Positions 34,082 through 43,808 are shown, counted from the first letter of the stretch. The stretch is DNA of 64,000 nt from an uncultured Pseudomonadota bacterium (GCA_903848935.1 CAINHO010000001.1:42271-106270); one strand, 5' to 3'. Made by a program: numbers and translations. The notes: generated by a model not told the origin, from the sequence alone.

Positions 34082-35662
34082 ATGCCCCAAAACCTTAGTG
34101 AATTACAACGCCGTCGCACGTTTGCGATTATTTCTCACCCTGACGCGGGTAAAACTACCGTTACCGAAAAATTGCTTTTATTCGGTGGCGCAATTCAATT
34201 AGCAGGTTCAGTCAAAGGTCGAAAAGCTGCCCGCCACGCCACATCCGACTGGATGGAAATGGAAAAAGAACGTGGCATTTCTGTCACCACATCCGTGATG
34301 CAGTTTGAACACAAAGACTGTGTGATTAACTTGCTCGACACGCCGGGACACGAAGATTTTTCCGAAGATACTTATCGTACTTTAACCGCTGTCGATTCGG
34401 CATTGATGATTATCGACGTGGCAAAAGGCGTGGAAGAACGCACGATTAACTTGATGGAAGTGTGCCGTCTGCGAACTACGCCGATTTTAACGTTTATCAA
34501 CAAATTAGACCGCGAAGGACGTGAACCGATTGAATTGATGGACGAAGTCGAACACGTTTTAAAAATCCAATGTGCGCCAATGACGTGGCCAATCGGTATG
34601 GGCAAACGATTTAAAGGTGTTTACCACTTGTACAAAGATGAAATCCATTTATTCAGCGCACAACACGGTGGCAAAATCGCTGAAGCCGAAGTGATTAAAG
34701 GCTTAGAAAATCCCAAACTCGATGAATTACTCGGCGACCAAGCTCAAGAATTGCGCGATGAAATCGATTTAGTTAAAGGCGCGAGCCACGAATTTAATTT
34801 GCCCGATTATTTAGCTGGCACGTTAACCCCTGTTTTCTTTGGTTCGGCGGTGAATAATTTTGGGATTTTAGAATTACTCGATGCGTTTGCTGAATACGCG
34901 CCTTCGCCTTTGCCACGACAAGCCGTGCAGCGCGAAGTGTTACCCAGCGAAGAAAAATTCACCGGTTTTGTCTTCAAAGTTCAGGCGAATATGGATCCAT
35001 CACATCGTGACCGCGTGGCATTTTTGCGCGTTTGTTCGGGGAAATTCGACAAAGGCATGAAAATCCATCACGTTCGTTTAGGTAAAAGTATTCAAATTGC
35101 GAATGCCATTACCTTTCAAGCCGCAACGCGAAATGCAGTTGAAGAAGCTTATGCAGGTGACATTATTGGCTTGCATAATCACGGCACAATTCAAGTGGGT
35201 GACACATTTACCCAAGGCGAAACGTTGAAATATGGTGGCATTCCATATTTCGCACCCGAATTATTCCGCCGAGTGGTTTTGAAAGACCCGCTTCGTGCGA
35301 AAGCGTTGCAAAAAGGCTTAATTCAATTGACCGAAGAAGGCGCAACGCAGTTATTTCGTCCGTTGAAAAACAACGATTTAATTTTAGGCGCGGTCGGTGT
35401 GTTGCAGTTTGATGTGACGGCGTATCGTTTGAAAGGCGAATACAACGTCGAATGCGTTTATGACGCGATTCCAATTTCTGCGGTGCGTTGGGTGAGTTCA
35501 GAAAATCCCGCGAAACTTGAAGAATTTAAAAAGAAAGCCTTTGATAATTTAGCTGAAGATGGTGGCGGTTATTTGGTTTATGTGGCGAATAGTCGCGTAA
35601 ATTTACAACTCGCCGAAGAACGTTATCCCGATATTAAATTTAGTGCGACGCGCGAGCTGTAA
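34082..35662 (+). CDS. prfC: Peptide chain release factor 3
   Basis: It is a translational GTPase that removes RF1/RF2 from the ribosome after termination. The 526 aa protein matches E. coli RF3 (529 aa). GTPase motifs are SHPDAGKTT (G1), the DTPGHEDF block (G3) and NKLD (G4). The RF3-type domains II and III follow. The ATG at 34082 gives the expected N-terminus. It is a monocistronic gene bounded by two terminators. Confidence 0.97.
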   Translation: MPQNLSELQRRRTFAIISHPDAGKTTVTEKLLLFGGAIQLAGSVKGRKAARHATSDWMEMEKERGISVTTSVMQFEHKDCVINLLDTPGHEDFSEDTYRTLTAVDSALMIIDVAKGVEERTINLMEVCRLRTTPILTFINKLDREGREPIELMDEVEHVLKIQCAPMTWPIGMGKRFKGVYHLYKDEIHLFSAQHGGKIAEAEVIKGLENPKLDELLGDQAQELRDEIDLVKGASHEFNLPDYLAGTLTPVFFGSAVNNFGILELLDAFAEYAPSPLPRQAVQREVLPSEEKFTGFVFKVQANMDPSHRDRVAFLRVCSGKFDKGMKIHHVRLGKSIQIANAITFQAATRNAVEEAYAGDIIGLHNHGTIQVGDTFTQGETLKYGGIPYFAPELFRRVVLKDPLRAKALQKGLIQLTEEGATQLFRPLKNNDLILGAVGVLQFDVTAYRLKGEYNVECVYDAIPISAVRWVSSENPAKLEEFKKKAFDNLAEDGGGYLVYVANSRVNLQLAEERYPDIKFSATREL

Positions 35663-35684
35663 GCTAAAAAAACGTAGTTTAAAA

Positions 35685-35716
35685 GGCGGATTCAACGCAT
35701 TGAATCCGTCTTTTTT
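35685..35716 (+). terminator. Rho-independent terminator after prfC
   Basis: An 11-bp stem with one G-T pair (35685-35695 with 35700-35710), a 4-base loop and six T's. It is oriented for prfC; the convergent gene ends 18 bases beyond. Confidence 0.85.
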
Positions 35717-35733
35717 GAGGCAGGCAATGAGTA

Positions 35734-36231
35734 TTACCCGCTCGATTTAATTTTTGTTCGCGCTCGAAATAATGACCACGCTACCGCTACAATCAACGCA
35801 AATAACGAAATTTCCAAAAGTAAAAATGTCCCAATTTTGAAATAGGCAAAGTGCGGATGAACGAATCGCACCAACCACCCCGCTAACACTTCGGCAATCG
35901 CTGAAAAAAACGTCAAACTACTTAACCAAATTTTTAACAGCACTGAAAATTCCGTCATCAACATTAAATGCGTCAATGTCACTGCCAACATTCCCATCGA
36001 AAACAAATGGAAATGCAGTGCTTCGAGCATTCCCTCGTAGCTTTTCGCGGGAATAAATTGTTCCTCGTTCCCGCAATAATAAGTAACCACAGATTCGGCG
36101 GTTAGACTCATACGGTGAAAATACATCATGCCGTTGCTAATCCATTGCAAAAACATATACACCAAAAACATCAAAATTAACGCATTAAGTAGAAGTTTGC
36201 GTTGCTGTTCACCGCTGACAAAATAACGCAT
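35734..36231 (-). CDS. Histidine-rich four-helix membrane protein, unknown function
   Basis: The 165 aa protein has four hydrophobic helices (about 13-35, 69-92, 97-121, 131-155). Histidines cluster at helix ends and within helix 2 (H39, H73, H75, H88, H125, H127). This spacing could ligate heme b, but no family signature proves it. It overlaps the FMN-binding gene by one base (TAATG), so the two are surely co-translated. In such pairs the membrane partner usually passes electrons to or from the covalent flavin outside the membrane. That role is inferred. Confidence 0.8.
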   Translation of the reverse strand: MRYFVSGEQQRKLLLNALILMFLVYMFLQWISNGMMYFHRMSLTAESVVTYYCGNEEQFIPAKSYEGMLEALHFHLFSMGMLAVTLTHLMLMTEFSVLLKIWLSSLTFFSAIAEVLAGWLVRFVHPHFAYFKIGTFLLLEISLFALIVAVAWSLFRARTKIKSSG

Positions 36232-36758
36232 TATTTTTTGACCATTACTTGATAAACCGCCATCACTTTTCGGACGCTACTTAACGCGGAACGAGTGCTT
36301 AATGTTGCGCCAGAAATACCATCAACGCCTTTTGAAAAATCCATTTCTGCCAACGGACGATTGTTTAATGCCGTGAACCAACGTTCGGACGGCATATATT
36401 CGGGTGGTTCATGAAATGCCAACATATAAACATTTCGTAAATCACCTTCGGGCGTTAACACAATCATCAACGTTTCGGGTTTGGTTCGCACGTTTTCACT
36501 TTCAATTGCGGCATAACCTAAAATTTTGTCACCTTCTTTGCCAACGTAAAACGTGAATAAACCCGATTCGAGTTTTGTTTTTGAAAGTTGTTGAATTTTT
36601 GAAGCGTCTGATTCTTCAGGAAAGAGCGATAAATTCTCCACGGTTGCTTTGCCGAAAACGAGTTCAAACGCTTCGGTTTTGCTGTAAAAAATTTGCGCGT
36701 AACTGAGTGGCGCGAAGCTGAACAAACATAAAAAAAGTAACGTGTTAATTTGTTTCAT
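36231..36758 (-). CDS. Exported FMN-binding-domain protein (covalent flavin)
   Basis: The 175 aa protein has a signal peptide (hydrophobic 5-20, SYA-Q). A single FMN-binding domain of the NqrC/RnfG/NosR type follows. The flavinylation motif D-G-I-S-G-A-T-L-S is at 146-154. T152 is the expected attachment residue, modified by ApbE, which is not encoded in this window. It should be a periplasmic electron carrier. It is co-transcribed with the His-rich membrane protein and lies downstream of a coiled-coil porin, with a perfect hairpin between. Length is normal for single-domain members. Confidence 0.88.
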   Translation of the reverse strand: MKQINTLLFLCLFSFAPLSYAQIFYSKTEAFELVFGKATVENLSLFPEESDASKIQQLSKTKLESGLFTFYVGKEGDKILGYAAIESENVRTKPETLMIVLTPEGDLRNVYMLAFHEPPEYMPSERWFTALNNRPLAEMDFSKGVDGISGATLSTRSALSSVRKVMAVYQVMVKK

Positions 36759-36788
36759 TGTGAAAACTCCAAAACTCCAAAATTACGA

Positions 36789-36821
36789 AGGGATAACATC
36801 CATTGCGTGAATGTTATCCCT
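36789..36821 (-). terminator. Perfect hairpin between porin and FMN-protein genes
   Basis: An 11-bp perfect stem (36789-36799 with 36811-36821) around an 11-base loop. On the minus strand only scattered T's follow, so it may be an attenuator, an mRNA-stabilising end for the porin transcript or a weak terminator. Confidence 0.55.
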
Positions 36822-36847
36822 AAAATAGAAACTAACTTGAAATACTT

Positions 36848-38311
36848 TTAAAAAATAAAGCCAAACCCTAAATTGAAATCATCAGGATGCGTGCCTTGTT
36901 TTTGAACATAATTTCGGTAATCGGCTTTAATTACGACATTTGGAATGGGTTTATATTGCAAACCAATTTGGAAAATTTGCCAATCTTTTGTGAAATCACT
37001 CGTAAGACCTGTTGGAATTTTTGCAAGCGTATTTAATTTTTCATAACGCACAAACGGCGCGAGATAGTTCGTTGTGTTTGGTAAAATTAACGGCAAAATG
37101 TCGTAACCTAACTCTGTGTAATAACCATAGTTTTGAGAACCAACTGTTTGTCCGTTCGCTGCACTTAGCAACGCGGCATCGCCAATAAATCCCCATGAAC
37201 CTAAAGCACGGAATTCCAAACCGCGATATTTCCATTGCACATGGGTTTCATAAAGTTGCGTAAAGGCGTTAATTTTTTGTCCAAGATATTGTTGATTTTG
37301 CCCAGATTTACCCACATAACCCGAACCACCAACGGTTAATCCAGGTGCAAATGAGGGATCGTAATCCATACGGGCGATATAACCGAAATTTTCTGCTGCT
37401 GAAAAACTACCGCCGCCCCGTCCTTCAACAATACCATCCGAACTAAAACCTGCCGTGCCACCTGCGGAGGTACTTTTGACACCATTTAAACCGTTGGTAA
37501 CATACGCGGTGTACGTTAAATTCGGTGTGATTGCCCCAAATAATCCCGCACCCATTTCGCGCCAAGTGCTAGGAATAATACGTTGTTCAACTTCTGGGCG
37601 ATGATTACCAAAATAAAATAACGGTTCATGAATACGATTCACCAAACCCATTGGCATTAACATCAAACCAGTACGAACGTTTGCAATCGGGTCAATAAAG
37701 AAATCTAACGAGGCGAATTCAACTTCTGCTTCGCCTTTGAGTTCTGTGCCTTCACCCGTGCTGGCGTGTTCATATTCGATTTCAGTGTTGAGCAAAATTT
37801 TGTCGCTAAATTTGTAACCAATATATAAAACCATGCGTTCTAAATCGGCGTTATTTTGTGCATTTCCTTTGTCGGCAACATTCGCTTGATAACTTCCTTC
37901 ACCATAACCACCAATCGAAAGCCCTTTCCCCACTTGATAAACTTTCGATGCTGCTGGCCCTAAACCGTACATACTTTTATATTTTGCTTCTTCGGGAATA
38001 GCTAGATTTGTGCGGAGTTTTTCAACTTCTTGGCTTAACACATCGGTTTTTCGTTCTAATGTTTTGACTTCATTGGATACAGCTGGCATTTTAACTGTAA
38101 CCTCATTTGTGGCAGAAGTCGTTGTTGTTTTGACAGGAATTTCTTCAGGAGGTGATTTTATATTTTGTAAGGCTTCGATTTGTTTTTGTTGAGCTTCGAT
38201 GATTTTCCACATATCGTCCATTGATTTCGGTTTTTCCAGTGCAAAAGCCGATGACGAGAGAATTAAACTACTGATAACACTGAGTTTGAAAGCGTTTTTA
38301 GAATTAAACAT
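36848..38311 (-). CDS. Outer-membrane porin with N-terminal coiled coil
   Basis: From the ATG at 38311 (GGAG nine bases upstream) the protein is 487 aa, with a signal peptide ending SSAFA. A coiled coil follows (MWKIIEAQQKQIEALQN, then a second heptad stretch VEKLRTNL), like the periplasmic helical part of OprO/OprP-type porins. Next is a beta-barrel of alternating strands ending in the terminal Phe of outer-membrane proteins. The cargo is unknown. About 55-75 bases upstream, the minus-strand stretch at 38366-38384 matches the 19-base Fur consensus at 11 positions by eye, a weak hint of iron control. The FMN-protein gene follows on the same strand. Confidence 0.82.
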   Translation of the reverse strand: MFNSKNAFKLSVISSLILSSSAFALEKPKSMDDMWKIIEAQQKQIEALQNIKSPPEEIPVKTTTTSATNEVTVKMPAVSNEVKTLERKTDVLSQEVEKLRTNLAIPEEAKYKSMYGLGPAASKVYQVGKGLSIGGYGEGSYQANVADKGNAQNNADLERMVLYIGYKFSDKILLNTEIEYEHASTGEGTELKGEAEVEFASLDFFIDPIANVRTGLMLMPMGLVNRIHEPLFYFGNHRPEVEQRIIPSTWREMGAGLFGAITPNLTYTAYVTNGLNGVKSTSAGGTAGFSSDGIVEGRGGGSFSAAENFGYIARMDYDPSFAPGLTVGGSGYVGKSGQNQQYLGQKINAFTQLYETHVQWKYRGLEFRALGSWGFIGDAALLSAANGQTVGSQNYGYYTELGYDILPLILPNTTNYLAPFVRYEKLNTLAKIPTGLTSDFTKDWQIFQIGLQYKPIPNVVIKADYRNYVQKQGTHPDDFNLGFGFIF

Positions 38312-38391
38312 GACAAGCTGCTCCATAAAAATAATGGTGCAAGCATAACAAAAATAGCGTCAAATGCAAACCGTTATCATTTAGGATGTTT

Positions 38392-38676
38392 TTAACGTTT
38401 CACCAAGCGAATTTGGACGCACTTAATTGGTATTTTAACGAACGATGAAATCGCACTCAAAATTGCTGCCTGATAAAATCGCAACTGTGATGACCAGACT
38501 GCCGCATCGCTATAAATCAGCAACGTCGCCTCATGAATCACACAGTGCAACGTATGTTCTCCTAAATTTTCAGGCAACACACTTTTCACCAGCGACAATA
38601 AATCCTTCTGCTGATCAACTTGCGTAACCAGTTTATCAATCGCTCGATTGTGAAAATCTAAAACTGACTTAAACAT
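38392..38676 (-). CDS. Small DciA/DUF721-like protein
   Basis: The 94 aa protein resembles the DUF721 domain of DciA, the replicative-helicase loader or operator of many bacteria. The clues are LVKSVLPENLGEHTLHCVIHEATLLIYSDAAVWSSQLRFY split as a KH-like beta-alpha unit, and the ending VKIPIKCVQIRLV. It is short for DciA because the N- and C-terminal extensions are missing. In other gammaproteobacteria dciA lies near secA or lpxC. Here it stands between a porin and a c-di-GMP gene. It may be the cell's dciA or a diverged paralogue. Confidence 0.7.
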   Translation of the reverse strand: MFKSVLDFHNRAIDKLVTQVDQQKDLLSLVKSVLPENLGEHTLHCVIHEATLLIYSDAAVWSSQLRFYQAAILSAISSFVKIPIKCVQIRLVKR

Positions 38677-38709
38677 CTCATCCTAAACCCACGTCATTTT
38701 TCAACACAG

Positions 38710-41700
38710 TTAATTTCTAATTTGTTCTGAACTTTTAGAAAATACGGTTTGATTGAATTCATTCACCGGTAACGGATGACCAAATAAATAACCTTGAAAT
38801 ACAAGGCAACCAAAATTTGCTAGATAATCACACTGCATAGCGGTTTCAACACCTTCGGCAATGATATTTAGCGATAGATTTTCGCCCAAGTTAATGATGG
38901 TTTTCACAATCGCCGAATCATGCCCATCAAACGATAAATTTCGTACAAACGATTGATCAATTTTCAACTGGTCTAACGGCAATTTTTGTAAATATGACAA
39001 TGATGAATAGCCGGTACCAAAATCATCCATTGAAAAACTAATGCCCAGTGCTTTGAGCGCGTGCATTTTCATAATCGCGTCATCGACACTATTCACCACC
39101 ATACTTTCCGTAATCTCGAGCTTCAGAAAATGTGGATTAACGCCTGTTTCCACTATGATTTCTTTGACCTGTTCGACAAAATTTTCTTGTGCCAATTGCC
39201 GACTACTCACGTTAATCGCTAGTTTCAAATGCGCTGTTTCAGGATACTTTTCCCAATCCGCTAATGTTTCACAGCCTTGACGCAACACCCAGGTGCCAAG
39301 CGCGATAATCATCCCCGTTTCTTCTGCCAGCGGAATGAAATCAGCCGGATTTACGCGCCCCCGAATCGGATGATCCCAACGCACTAACGCTTCAGCACCC
39401 AAAATTCGACCGTTTCCATCGACTTGCGCTTGATAATACAAAACAAATTCATCGCCATTCATAATCGATTGACGCAAATCTGCTTCTAATTTGGTGCGTT
39501 CAATCAAGGCTTCTTGCATTTCGGGCGCGAAAATACAGACCTGATTTCGCCCGATTTTTTTCGCGTGATACATAGCCAAATCCGCATATTTCAACAAATT
39601 CTCGGCAGTTTCGTCCAGACCCAAAAACATCACAAAACCAATGCTACATGAAGAATGATATTCAATTGTGGACACCGTTTCATCATCAAAAGTATCGATA
39701 TTTAATAAATAACATTCCGCAATTTCACGACGAATTTTTTCCGCAATGGTTTGTACTTGTATTGCGGCTGATAATTTATCGGCGTTCAAATGTTCCAAAA
39801 TAACGATAAATTCGTCGCCGCCTAATCGCGCCACGGTGTCGATATTTCGCACGCAACTTTGTAAACGTTTTGACACTTCCACAATCAATTGATCGCCTAA
39901 CGTGTGACCGAGCGTGTCATTTAAAACCTTAAAATGATCCAAATCCAAAAAGATTAACGCGCCATATTTCAAATAACGCTGACTGCTATTTAAGGCTAAA
40001 TTCAAACGTTGAAACAACAAAATGCGGTTCGGCAACTTCGTCAGTTCGTCATAAAACGCAAGTTGCCGAATGCGATCTTCATCCGCTTTGTGCTGGCTAA
40101 TGTCGTTGGAAGTCGCCACATAATTCACAATTTCACCCGCCGAATTATTGATGGCAGTAATGCAAATCCATTCGGGGAAAATGTGACCACTTTTTTTACG
40201 ATTCCAAATTTCGCCTTGCCAAAAACGTTCCGTGAGCAACGTTTGCCACATCGTTTCGTAAAATTCTTTGTTATGCCGCCCCGAACTTAATAAACGTGGA
40301 TTTTTACCAATGACTTCGTTCGCGGTGTAACCTGTCAACGCCGTGAAACCATTATTGACACGCAAAACCAAGTTATTCGCATCCGTCACCATAAAACTTT
40401 CTTGCGATTCAAAGGCTGCCGCTGCAATGCGTAACTCATGATCATGAAGATTTTGTAATTTTGCGCGATCCAAATTATCCAGCGCATAAGAAACGTCTTC
40501 CGTTAAGCCACGAATCAAGGTAATTAACTCTTCGGTGAAATAATTTAATTCGGTGGAATATAAACACATGACACCGATAATTTTCCCGCCACGAGTCATA
40601 GGAAATGCGGCGGACGCACGAATGTTCGTTTCGCGCATTGCTGTCCACCACGGTGACGCATCTTGTTCTTTTAAAACATCGTTGAAAAGAATCGGCTGAT
40701 TTGTCCGAATCGCGCGACCCATCGGGCCACAACCTTCGGGAATATCTGCATCAATGGAAACGTGTAAATTTTGTAAATAACGGGAATTAGGATCGCTACT
40801 CGCGACTACATCAATCCATTTTTCAGCGTTTGTTATGCCGACTAAAACCAATTTGAAACCCACTTGACGGGCAATCACACGACAAATTTCGTTTAACAAT
40901 TCGGCTTCATTTGTTTCTCGAATAATAATATCGTTACACGCAATCCACGCTCCGTAAAATCGTGTAATTTGTTCACGTTCATATTCCATCGCAGACAATT
41001 CGTCGAGCATGATATTAAAGCCCTTTGCCAGCAAGCCGACTTCGTCGCTATCACCAATTTTAGCGCGGACTTTTCGATTTCCTCTGGAAACTGCTGTAAA
41101 AATTTGCACTAAATCATTTAGACGCTCGGTAAGTTTTCGGGCTGATAACAACGCGATAGAAATCACCAAGAATGCAGCAAATGAAATAATGCCAATGCCA
41201 CGTTTTAACACGGATTTCAAATTCGCATTCACGCTATCCATGCTCATTTCCACTCGCGCCCAGGCAACGTGTCGTGAACCTGAAAAAACCGGTGTTGCTA
41301 CATCGATTTGCACGTCATTTGCCAATAAAATTTGAGGTATCGGTTGACTATTTAATAACCGCTGACTTTGCGTGTCGCTGACAAATAAACTCACTTCTTT
41401 CGTTTGCGTTGACCCCACGACTTCGCCCGTCAGCGATAAAATATAAGCACGTCTTAAATCCGGTGTATTGTTAAAACCTTGCAATACTTCGGCTAAACCG
41501 ACTACATCGTGACTTAATATTAACGCCGTGCTGCTACTCGCCAACGTGTTGGCAAGCGTGCGACTTTGATTCACAGCAGATTGATATAAAAAATCACGCT
41601 CTTGTTGATAAAGTAAGCCTGCCAGCAAAATCATCATAAAAACTAAAACGCTACCAAAAATTGCGGCAAATTTGTGGTGCAATGAGTTTTTAAAGTAGCT

Positions 41701-41730
41701 GGATGATTGTATTTTTGGTGAGTTCATCAT
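38710..41730 (-). CDS. Membrane sensor with HAMP-GAF-PAS-GGDEF-EAL domains
   Basis: The 1006 aa protein should make and/or break down cyclic di-GMP. It has a membrane helix at about 23-45, a periplasmic sensor region (about 46-175) and a second helix (about 178-198). HAMP (about 199-250), GAF (about 265-415) and PAS (about 425-545) follow. The diguanylate cyclase domain has an intact GGDEF at 637-641, with the inhibitory RxxD site just before it (RNID). The EAL domain begins EALVRW at 780. Both active-site signatures look intact, so it may be bifunctional. Eight bases upstream lies a remnant of a PhnD-like binding protein, once perhaps its ligand sensor. Confidence 0.93.
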   Translation of the reverse strand: MMNSPKIQSSSYFKNSLHHKFAAIFGSVLVFMMILLAGLLYQQERDFLYQSAVNQSRTLANTLASSSTALILSHDVVGLAEVLQGFNNTPDLRRAYILSLTGEVVGSTQTKEVSLFVSDTQSQRLLNSQPIPQILLANDVQIDVATPVFSGSRHVAWARVEMSMDSVNANLKSVLKRGIGIISFAAFLVISIALLSARKLTERLNDLVQIFTAVSRGNRKVRAKIGDSDEVGLLAKGFNIMLDELSAMEYEREQITRFYGAWIACNDIIIRETNEAELLNEICRVIARQVGFKLVLVGITNAEKWIDVVASSDPNSRYLQNLHVSIDADIPEGCGPMGRAIRTNQPILFNDVLKEQDASPWWTAMRETNIRASAAFPMTRGGKIIGVMCLYSTELNYFTEELITLIRGLTEDVSYALDNLDRAKLQNLHDHELRIAAAAFESQESFMVTDANNLVLRVNNGFTALTGYTANEVIGKNPRLLSSGRHNKEFYETMWQTLLTERFWQGEIWNRKKSGHIFPEWICITAINNSAGEIVNYVATSNDISQHKADEDRIRQLAFYDELTKLPNRILLFQRLNLALNSSQRYLKYGALIFLDLDHFKVLNDTLGHTLGDQLIVEVSKRLQSCVRNIDTVARLGGDEFIVILEHLNADKLSAAIQVQTIAEKIRREIAECYLLNIDTFDDETVSTIEYHSSCSIGFVMFLGLDETAENLLKYADLAMYHAKKIGRNQVCIFAPEMQEALIERTKLEADLRQSIMNGDEFVLYYQAQVDGNGRILGAEALVRWDHPIRGRVNPADFIPLAEETGMIIALGTWVLRQGCETLADWEKYPETAHLKLAINVSSRQLAQENFVEQVKEIIVETGVNPHFLKLEITESMVVNSVDDAIMKMHALKALGISFSMDDFGTGYSSLSYLQKLPLDQLKIDQSFVRNLSFDGHDSAIVKTIINLGENLSLNIIAEGVETAMQCDYLANFGCLVFQGYLFGHPLPVNEFNQTVFSKSSEQIRN

Positions 41731-41738
41731 TATTTTAA

Positions 41739-41936
41739 TTATTTAACGGGCGGACAGTTTGAGTGAAGATAGTAAAACGTTTTAATGGGGTCGTAAGTCG
41801 TGTCATTCGCGGCTTTAAATTTGGAAATTAAAACATCTTTGCCTTGTGGTGTTTCTTGTAAGCCCAATAAAATGTTGCTTACGGCGTGAATCATTTCAGG
41901 CGAAACGATTTCTTTCGCTCGAAAAACTGAATTCAT
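41739..41936 (-). pseudogene. Remnant of a PhnD-like periplasmic binding protein
   Basis: The 65-residue frame has a strong AAGAAGGAT ribosome binding site. Its sequence resembles only the last part of phosphate/phosphonate-binding-protein-like (PhnD-type) proteins: a helix like PEMIHAVSNILLGLQETPQGKDVL, then YDPIKTFYYL. There is no signal peptide and no ligand-binding lobe. It lies eight bases before the GGDEF-EAL sensor gene. PhnD-like genes often precede such sensors, so an internal deletion that kept the start and the C-terminus is the simplest reading. It could also be a real microprotein. Confidence 0.55.
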
Positions 41937-42016
41937 AAATCCTTCTTGCTAAAACTCATACTTGTTGCGGTATTATCACTGTAACACCTTAAATAATCAC
42001 TAGATTAGGTTAAAAA

Positions 42017-43144
42017 ATGCCTTCTTCTGAACTTTACATCGGCTTAATGTCCGGCACGAGCCTTGATGGGATTGATGCCGCCTTGGTTAATTTAACAGAT
42101 AATTGTGTCGAGCTTATTGCGTTCGAGTATTTACCGTTTTCAATTGAAATCCAACAGAAATTACAACGACTTAGCGCACCAAACGCCGCCGTTTTTTTAC
42201 AGGAATATGGCGAAATGGATGCACGTTTGGGGCATTTGTTTGCCAGCGCAGTGAAACAACTTTTGCGAAAGAAAAACCTGTCCGCAAGCGCAATTGCTGC
42301 CATTGGTAGTCACGGGCAAACGGTTTATCACGCGCCGTCGGAGCGTTTTCCTTTTTCGTTACAAATTGGCGACCCGAATTGTATTGCTGAACAAACCGGC
42401 ATTACGACCGTGGCGGATTTTCGGCGACGCGATATAGCAGCAGGTGGTCAAGGTGCGCCACTTGTTCCCGCGTTTCATCAAGCGGTTTTTCATTGTGAAA
42501 GTGAAACGCGCTGCGTGGTGAATATCGGTGGCATTGCGAATGTCACGGTGTTGCCAGCGAATCAAAATGATGCGGTGATTGGTTTCGATACTGGCACGGG
42601 CAATGTGTTGTTAAATCAATGGATGCAGCGGCATTGGGGTAAAAATTACGATGCGAATGGCGCGTGGGCGAATACCGGCAAGGTGGATTTTGCGCTGATG
42701 GAATGCTTAAAAAAAGAGCCATATTTTCACGCGCTACCGCCCAAAAGTACCGGTGTCGATTATTTTTCGTTGGCGTGGTTGGAAGCGCAATGCGAGCTGC
42801 AAAATTATTTACCGGAAGATGTGCAGGCGAGTTTGTGTTATTTGACGGCAATAACGATTTGCGAAGCGATTGTGAAAGTTGCCCCAGAAACCGCACGGAT
42901 TTTGGTGTGTGGTGGTGGCGTGCATAATGCGTATTTGATGAATTTGTTAATTGAAAATGCGCCTTGCACGGTGCAATCGACGGCAGATTTTGGCTTGCAT
43001 CCTGATCATGTGGAAGCCATTGCGTTTGCGTGGTTAGCGAAACAAACCATCCATCAAAAAGCAGGCAATTTACAAGCGGTGACGGGCGCAAATCGTCCAG
43101 TAATTTTGGGCGGGATTTACAACAGCGGCTGCCTGTCAAAATAA
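42017..43144 (+). CDS. anmK: Anhydro-N-acetylmuramic acid kinase
   Basis: It phosphorylates and opens 1,6-anhydro-MurNAc to MurNAc-6-phosphate in peptidoglycan recycling. The 375 aa protein has the AnmK N-terminus GLMSGTSLDGIDAALV and the block AIGSHGQTVYHAP. VNIGGIANVT, GFDTGTGNVL and VCGGGVHNAYLM follow. Length matches the family (about 370 aa). AmpD, which acts on the same pathway, is encoded at 54167 in this window. It is a single gene, divergent from the PhnD-like remnant. Confidence 0.96.
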   Translation: MPSSELYIGLMSGTSLDGIDAALVNLTDNCVELIAFEYLPFSIEIQQKLQRLSAPNAAVFLQEYGEMDARLGHLFASAVKQLLRKKNLSASAIAAIGSHGQTVYHAPSERFPFSLQIGDPNCIAEQTGITTVADFRRRDIAAGGQGAPLVPAFHQAVFHCESETRCVVNIGGIANVTVLPANQNDAVIGFDTGTGNVLLNQWMQRHWGKNYDANGAWANTGKVDFALMECLKKEPYFHALPPKSTGVDYFSLAWLEAQCELQNYLPEDVQASLCYLTAITICEAIVKVAPETARILVCGGGVHNAYLMNLLIENAPCTVQSTADFGLHPDHVEAIAFAWLAKQTIHQKAGNLQAVTGANRPVILGGIYNSGCLSK

Positions 43145-43159
43145 TTCAGTTTTCACATA

Positions 43160-43783
43160 TCATTTATTGGCTTTTCTGAAATCAGCCGGATAAATTGGAT
43201 TGCTTAAACTCCATAATCCAATGCGTTGAGAACGTGCTGCCTTTTCTAAATCCATTAAACTCGCATCGTGTGCATATTGTCGATAAACCCATGCAAAGCC
43301 ATTTTTTACCATTTCGCGATTGATATTCGTCCCTCCAACGTAGATTGTTCCTACGTTTCGTTTATATTGATCAATGGCTTCCACTTCAACACGCACATTT
43401 TGATTCATGACCTGTTGCCGTAAATAGTCACCTGCTTCTTTTCCATACGGTTGCGTTGGACTGCCAAAATGTGATATTTCAGGGGCATCGATTTGTGCGA
43501 ATCTGATTTTTTCTTTGCCAGTCGCCGAGAGAATCGTAATCGTGTCACCATCTGCCACTCTGACAACTTTGCCCGTGATAACACCGATTATTTTTGCGTC
43601 CGATGGTTGATGTGTCGCACCCGACAATTGATGTTCAGGAGCGATTGGTTTTATTTGCGTTTCAAATTTAATAATTTCTTCATTTGCACCACACGGGAAT
43701 TCCGAATAAACAGTTCCGCATTTATAAACGTCCGCATGAACGGTTGTTGAAAACATAAAAAGAAGTAATACGAATAATTTCAA
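43160..43783 (-). CDS. Secreted thermonuclease-like nuclease with DUF4124 N-terminus
   Basis: The 207 aa protein has a signal peptide (1-17, VHA-D) and a short DUF4124-type segment (DVYKC...YSEFPCGANEE). A staphylococcal-nuclease domain (about 66-195) follows. Its catalytic features are VVRVADGDTI, an arginine in IRFAQIDAPE and the YKRNVG block. It should cleave DNA or RNA in the periplasm or outside, probably Ca2+-dependent. It lies downstream of the ABC transporter genes on the same strand with a 25-base gap. Confidence 0.88.
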   Translation of the reverse strand: MKLFVLLLFMFSTTVHADVYKCGTVYSEFPCGANEEIIKFETQIKPIAPEHQLSGATHQPSDAKIIGVITGKVVRVADGDTITILSATGKEKIRFAQIDAPEISHFGSPTQPYGKEAGDYLRQQVMNQNVRVEVEAIDQYKRNVGTIYVGGTNINREMVKNGFAWVYRQYAHDASLMDLEKAARSQRIGLWSLSNPIYPADFRKANK

Positions 43784-43808
43784 AATGCTGAATTCCTGTT
43801 CGTGAAAT

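Noticed and set aside
42543..43139. 198-codon frame antisense to anmK
   Set aside because: Composition is that of a reverse-strand shadow and anmK is intact on the other strand.
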